A DNA stretch of 64,000 nt, from positions 77,101,999 through 77,165,998 of the forward strand of contig NC_086382.1 in the NCBI RefSeq assembly GCF_036588685.1, written 5' to 3'. Position 1 is the first letter of the stretch. Every line of letters begins with the position of its first letter. Made by a program: the position numbers and the translations under genes. The notes below the pieces were generated by a model that was given only the letters and a program-made list of their open reading frames with translations, had not been told where the DNA came from and did not search any database. The stretch is from Mytilus trossulus. Taxonomy: Eukaryota > Mollusca > Bivalvia > Mytilida > Mytilidae. Positions 60,716 through 64,000 of the stretch are shown here, in pieces.

Positions 60716-63114
60716 TAAGGTACATACACATACAATAGTGACTTCTTCTGTGTATGCCGACGAGTAATTTCAGTCTTACACCATTGTACACAATTTAAAT
60801 CTAGTGCCATTTTCCAAAATAAAACAATCATTCATGAATTCAGAAGTTTTGTAAACAGTTAATTAATAAATTTAAACTCCACCAGCAGTGGCATCGATCA
60901 TGTGGTTGTAAATAAACTCATCATAGATTATCAATCTGTACATCAATATTGTCACCAATATTCATAACTGGAGCAGTATATCTGTGTTGGCTGCTTAAAA
61001 TAATATGGCATCCATTATTCTCATATATGCATGCATGTACAAGACTAGCGCTAGTTTATAACACGTTTAATAATTAATGCGTCCTAAGCACTTTTTTGGA
61101 TTAACCTTCATCAGGAACAATCAAAGCCAATCATTTGAAATCAGAAGATGTATAAGAACCGAAAATCGTTGAAGAGCTATATGTCAAAAATACTTAAAAT
61201 AAATAGCCAAATTCATCTGAAGCAAATTCATTAAGTTTCGCTCATAAACAGAGCACCATCAATATCCAACTAAATAAGTCCTACCTTTCCTATCAATCTA
61301 AACTAAATAGTTCTACCCTTATGTTTAGCTGGTGCAATGCTTGTCTCTAAAGCAACTTACTTGATCGAGTGTTTATATTTCCCCCCTGAAATGGCATATT
61401 CTTGCAATTTACCTCAAAAGAAGATGAATTCCAATCCCAGTGTCTTACCAAAAGTTAATTCTACTAACTAATTTGATTTCACGCCTCCATTTTGGGAACT
61501 AGATGCTCTGCAGGGCACAGCTTAATACAACCGCAGAGGTTTGGGCAAGTATGGACTCAACATTCAAGCTAAATACAACTCTGAATTTGGATTGTGATTA
61601 AATAGTTGACGCTGTGGGTTTCTGTCTAAGGAACCTACATCTTTTTTTAGCTTTTGAGCAATACACTATGTGGTTAAATATCAATCCCCTCAAAAAGAGT
61701 TTGCAACAATAACTACACATTTAAATACATCATAAAATATGAAAATATAAAATGACATTCAGTCATGGTTAAAATTAATATAATTAATAGTAACCCAAAC
61801 ATGTCTAAATATAAATTAACAGCTAATCATCTCAAGGCAATCATCATTTCTTATTACAAAATTTTCAAGCAGTGTAAGGGAGATAATAAAACATCTATAT
61901 AGCAGTATGCTTTAAATGGAATTGTCTTACCTTCCTTACACAGCTTTTAAATTGTCCTTTAACCAGAAAACCCCTTGTTTTCCCTTTTTTGTCCCTAATT
62001 TGAGCCATAACCTCCCCCCCCCCCCCACACACACAAAAGGTCAAATAAAAATGGTGAGACTAACATTTACATCACAAAATATTGCCATACATCAAATATA
62101 GTTGACCTGCATATAGTATTAGATAAAAAGATCAAAACTCAAAAACTGAACTTGACCACCGAACCATGAAAATGAGGTCAAAATCAGCTCACACCTGCCA
62201 GCTAGGCAAGTAGTATTTTGCACAAGAGGAAAAAAATAATTCTGTATCTATAAATGAATAAAGAAAACATATTAAAACTGAAACAGCTGTTTTTGTTGTT
62301 ATAGTTTAATTGTATTCTCAGTTATGAATTGAACAATATAAACTAAAACATATAAAGGAAATAGAGCATCAACGCGACGCAACAAATGACATTAAAAAAA
62401 AATAAAAAAATGTGATGCTATCCAAAATTTCATGGGAGAACACTGCAAGTATACCTTATAATCATACCATACACCAAATATAGTAGACCTATTGCATACA
62501 ATGTAAGAAAAACACACCAAAACACCAAAACTTAACTATAACCACTGAACTATGCAAAAGAGGGCAAGGCCAGATGACAACTGCCAGTTTGGATTGAACA
62601 TCTTACAGTCCTTCCATATACCAAATATACTAGATCTATTACTTATAGTATTTGAGATATGGACTTGACCACTGAAATTTAAACTTGTTCACTGAACCAT
62701 GAAAATGAGGTAAAGGAGTAGAGAGCATCCAGGTCTTCAACCTTCTAAATTATAAAGCTTTTAAGTAAACTTACACCACCACAGCTTAATCACTTAATCA
62801 CACAAGTTCTACAACAAAAGTTGCAGGCTCAACAAAAATGACATCATTGATATTTTTAGAACAGATAAAAGATTCCTGCACCTTGCAAAAGTTATGAAAT
62901 TGTTATGAGTATTTTGTAACTTGAATATATGAGTATATATTGCATTGATGAGTTTCTGGAAATGTTCATGGATAGTATAGATGGAATTTTATGATCAATA
63001 CACTTTATTTTGAGTATTTCAAAAGTAGTAATTAACCTTAGAAAGATATAGTTATCCAGTCAGTACCATAAGATTTTGATTGCATTTCATGCAATCTTTA
63101 CCATGTCTACCAAA
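60716..63114. other. Non-coding, dispersed repeats between HELQ and RPF2
   Basis: 60880-60935 is a fragment of the GATGAGTTTATT element (AAATAAACTCATCATAGATT). 61080-61230 resembles another dispersed repeat (CTTCATCAGGAACAATCAAA; related to 35430-35540). 61560-61660 resembles 1500-1620 in inverse (AATTTGGATTGTGATTAAAT). A poly-C/CA run lies at 62016-62035. 62100-62720 has degenerate units of about 150-190 bp with CCATGAAAATGAGGTCAA and CACCAAATATAGT words, related to 23640-24210. No gene is supported. Confidence 0.55.
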
Positions 63115-63415
63115 AAAGAATATTAACAAGAATGTGTCCTCAGTACACGAATGCCCCACTCACATTATCATTTTCTATGTTCAGTGGACCCTGAAATTAG
63201 GGTAAAATCTCTAATTGGGCATTAAAATTAGAAAGATCATATCATAGGCAACATGTGTACTAAGTTTGAAGTCGATTGGACTTCAACTTCATCAAAAACT
63301 ACCTTGACCAAAAACTTTAACCTGAGGCGGGACAGACGGACGGACGAAGGGACGAATGGACGCACAGACCAGAAAACATAATGCCCCTCTACTATCGTAG
63401 GTGGGGCATATAAAG
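63115..63415 (+). mobile_element. Short repeat element ending GTAGGTGGGGCATA
   Basis: About 300 bp from ATTAACAAGAATGTGTCCTC to CGTAGGTGGGGCATATAA. GAATGCCCCACTC near the left end and GTGGGGCAT near the right end are inverse to each other. Inside is a GACGGACGGACGAAGGGACG simple-repeat segment. The look is that of a common short non-autonomous element of bivalves; this family assignment is from memory and unverified. Confidence 0.6.
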
Positions 63416-63456
63416 TTCTCAACTACAGAAAATGAATAAAATATAAAGATGAGAGT

Positions 63457-63660
63457 TTATGTTTGTTTTATTTTCTTTGGACTACTAGGGGTTTCAGCGG
63501 AGTCTGTTGTTCCAGTGGTCTCGGCAGAGTCTGTTGATTGTCTCTTTTTCAATCCTTTCATTTTTCTTGTCTGTAATTTACCCAAGTCCTGTTTTGTCAT
63601 ATGAATTCTTCCTAGTTTACTTCCAAAGGCATCCTGGGAAATATTCTTTTTCTTTCTTGG
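63457..63660 (-). CDS. RPF2: Ribosome production factor 2 (RPF2), last exon
   Basis: RPF2 is a Brix-domain nucleolar protein that, with RRS1, helps load the 5S RNP into the pre-60S ribosome. This exon encodes only the C-terminal tail after the Brix domain. The acceptor TTTTTTTTAG ends at 63661 and the exon opens in phase 0 with PRKKKNISQDAFGSKLGRIH, then MTKQDLGKLQTRKMKGLKKR, which are the hallmark RPF2 tail motifs. A low-complexity tail with two STDSAET-like repeats and a final KKIKQT precedes the stop at 63457-63459. Upstream exons must lie past 64000; none is seen in 63663-64000. The gene is probably functional, as the frame is clean. Confidence 0.9.
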   Translation of the reverse strand, partial: PRKKKNISQDAFGSKLGRIHMTKQDLGKLQTRKMKGLKKRQSTDSAETTGTTDSAETPSSPKKIKQT

Positions 63661-64000
63661 CTAAAAAAAATTAAATTAAAATAATTATTGAGCAGTTATT
63701 TTTGAGATATAGTATCATGTCATGTCTAAATTTCATCTTCCTTATCAATTTTAGAAAGATAAGAAGTTTCCTATATTTCTGAGATATGATTTTATTTGTT
63801 CGACTAAGTGGTGTATCTTATGTTTTCAAAAAGGGTTTAAGGGCTCATTTGTCATTGTTTCTGAACATTTATAACTAACACAGTTGTGTGGTAGGTAATT
63901 GATATGGTCCCCAGCCAAGTCATACTCAAACTTATATATAGGTATTTGCTCTTATTCAGTCTGGTTTTAGAGAATTACTATTGTCTCTCTAGGTACTTTC
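63661..64000 (-). other. Last intron of RPF2 (partial)
   Basis: AT-rich sequence upstream of the RPF2 last exon up to the window edge, with no open frame resembling the Brix domain. Confidence 0.6.

Noticed and set aside
63237..63422. Minus-strand 61-codon frame
   Set aside because: Lies in the short element with GACGGACGGACG simple repeats.

Overview
The window looks like a piece of a bivalve mollusc nuclear genome, most likely a marine mussel. This is inferred from AT-rich DNA, animal-type split genes with GT-AG introns, and dispersed repeats of the kind common in mussel genomes. No search was run. Only three host genes are recognisable, all on the minus strand. (1) A complete acyl-CoA oxidase of the plant-ACX3-like type in three coding exons (31996-31483, 23608-23384, 13925-12697), whose joined frame is 655 codons plus stop. 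(2) A heavily broken HELQ-like DNA helicase copy (about 60715-55375). (3) The last exon of the ribosome-biogenesis factor RPF2 (63660-63457), whose remainder lies beyond the right edge.

Most of the window is repeats. From left to right: degenerate repeats and a palindromic minisatellite (1-3000); a 7.5-kb array of a 50-bp minisatellite (3002-10561); the acyl-CoA oxidase gene, whose intron 2 holds two MITE-like elements and a 7-kb array of 72 copies of a 97-bp unit, and whose intron 1 holds a 5-kb inverted-repeat-bounded block, a dead LINE end and a minisatellite; a solo LTR (32399-32996); palindromes and a composite fold-back (35941-38020); a 3.75-kb element with 380-bp terminal inverted repeats and a 5-bp target duplication (38026-41779); another dead LINE end; a nearly full-length LINE (about 43930-54123) split by a young antisense LTR retrotransposon that carries only gag and protease (46675-51412); then the HELQ copy, and more dispersed repeats before RPF2.

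The most unusual theme is coding sequence turned into satellite DNA. The 97-bp array is made of the 3' part of acyl-CoA oxidase exon 2 plus the first bases of intron 2, so every unit carries an exon-like 82-nt piece, a donor-like GT and an acceptor-like AG. Independently, a 94-bp piece of HELQ coding sequence is repeated 19 times, and a neighbouring HELQ piece is present three times. Other points of note are the RSS/Transib-like termini of the 3.75-kb element, the pol-less LTR element with an extra C2H2 finger, and a dispersed element whose hairpin is kept by compensating changes. I see no tRNA, rRNA or CRISPR.
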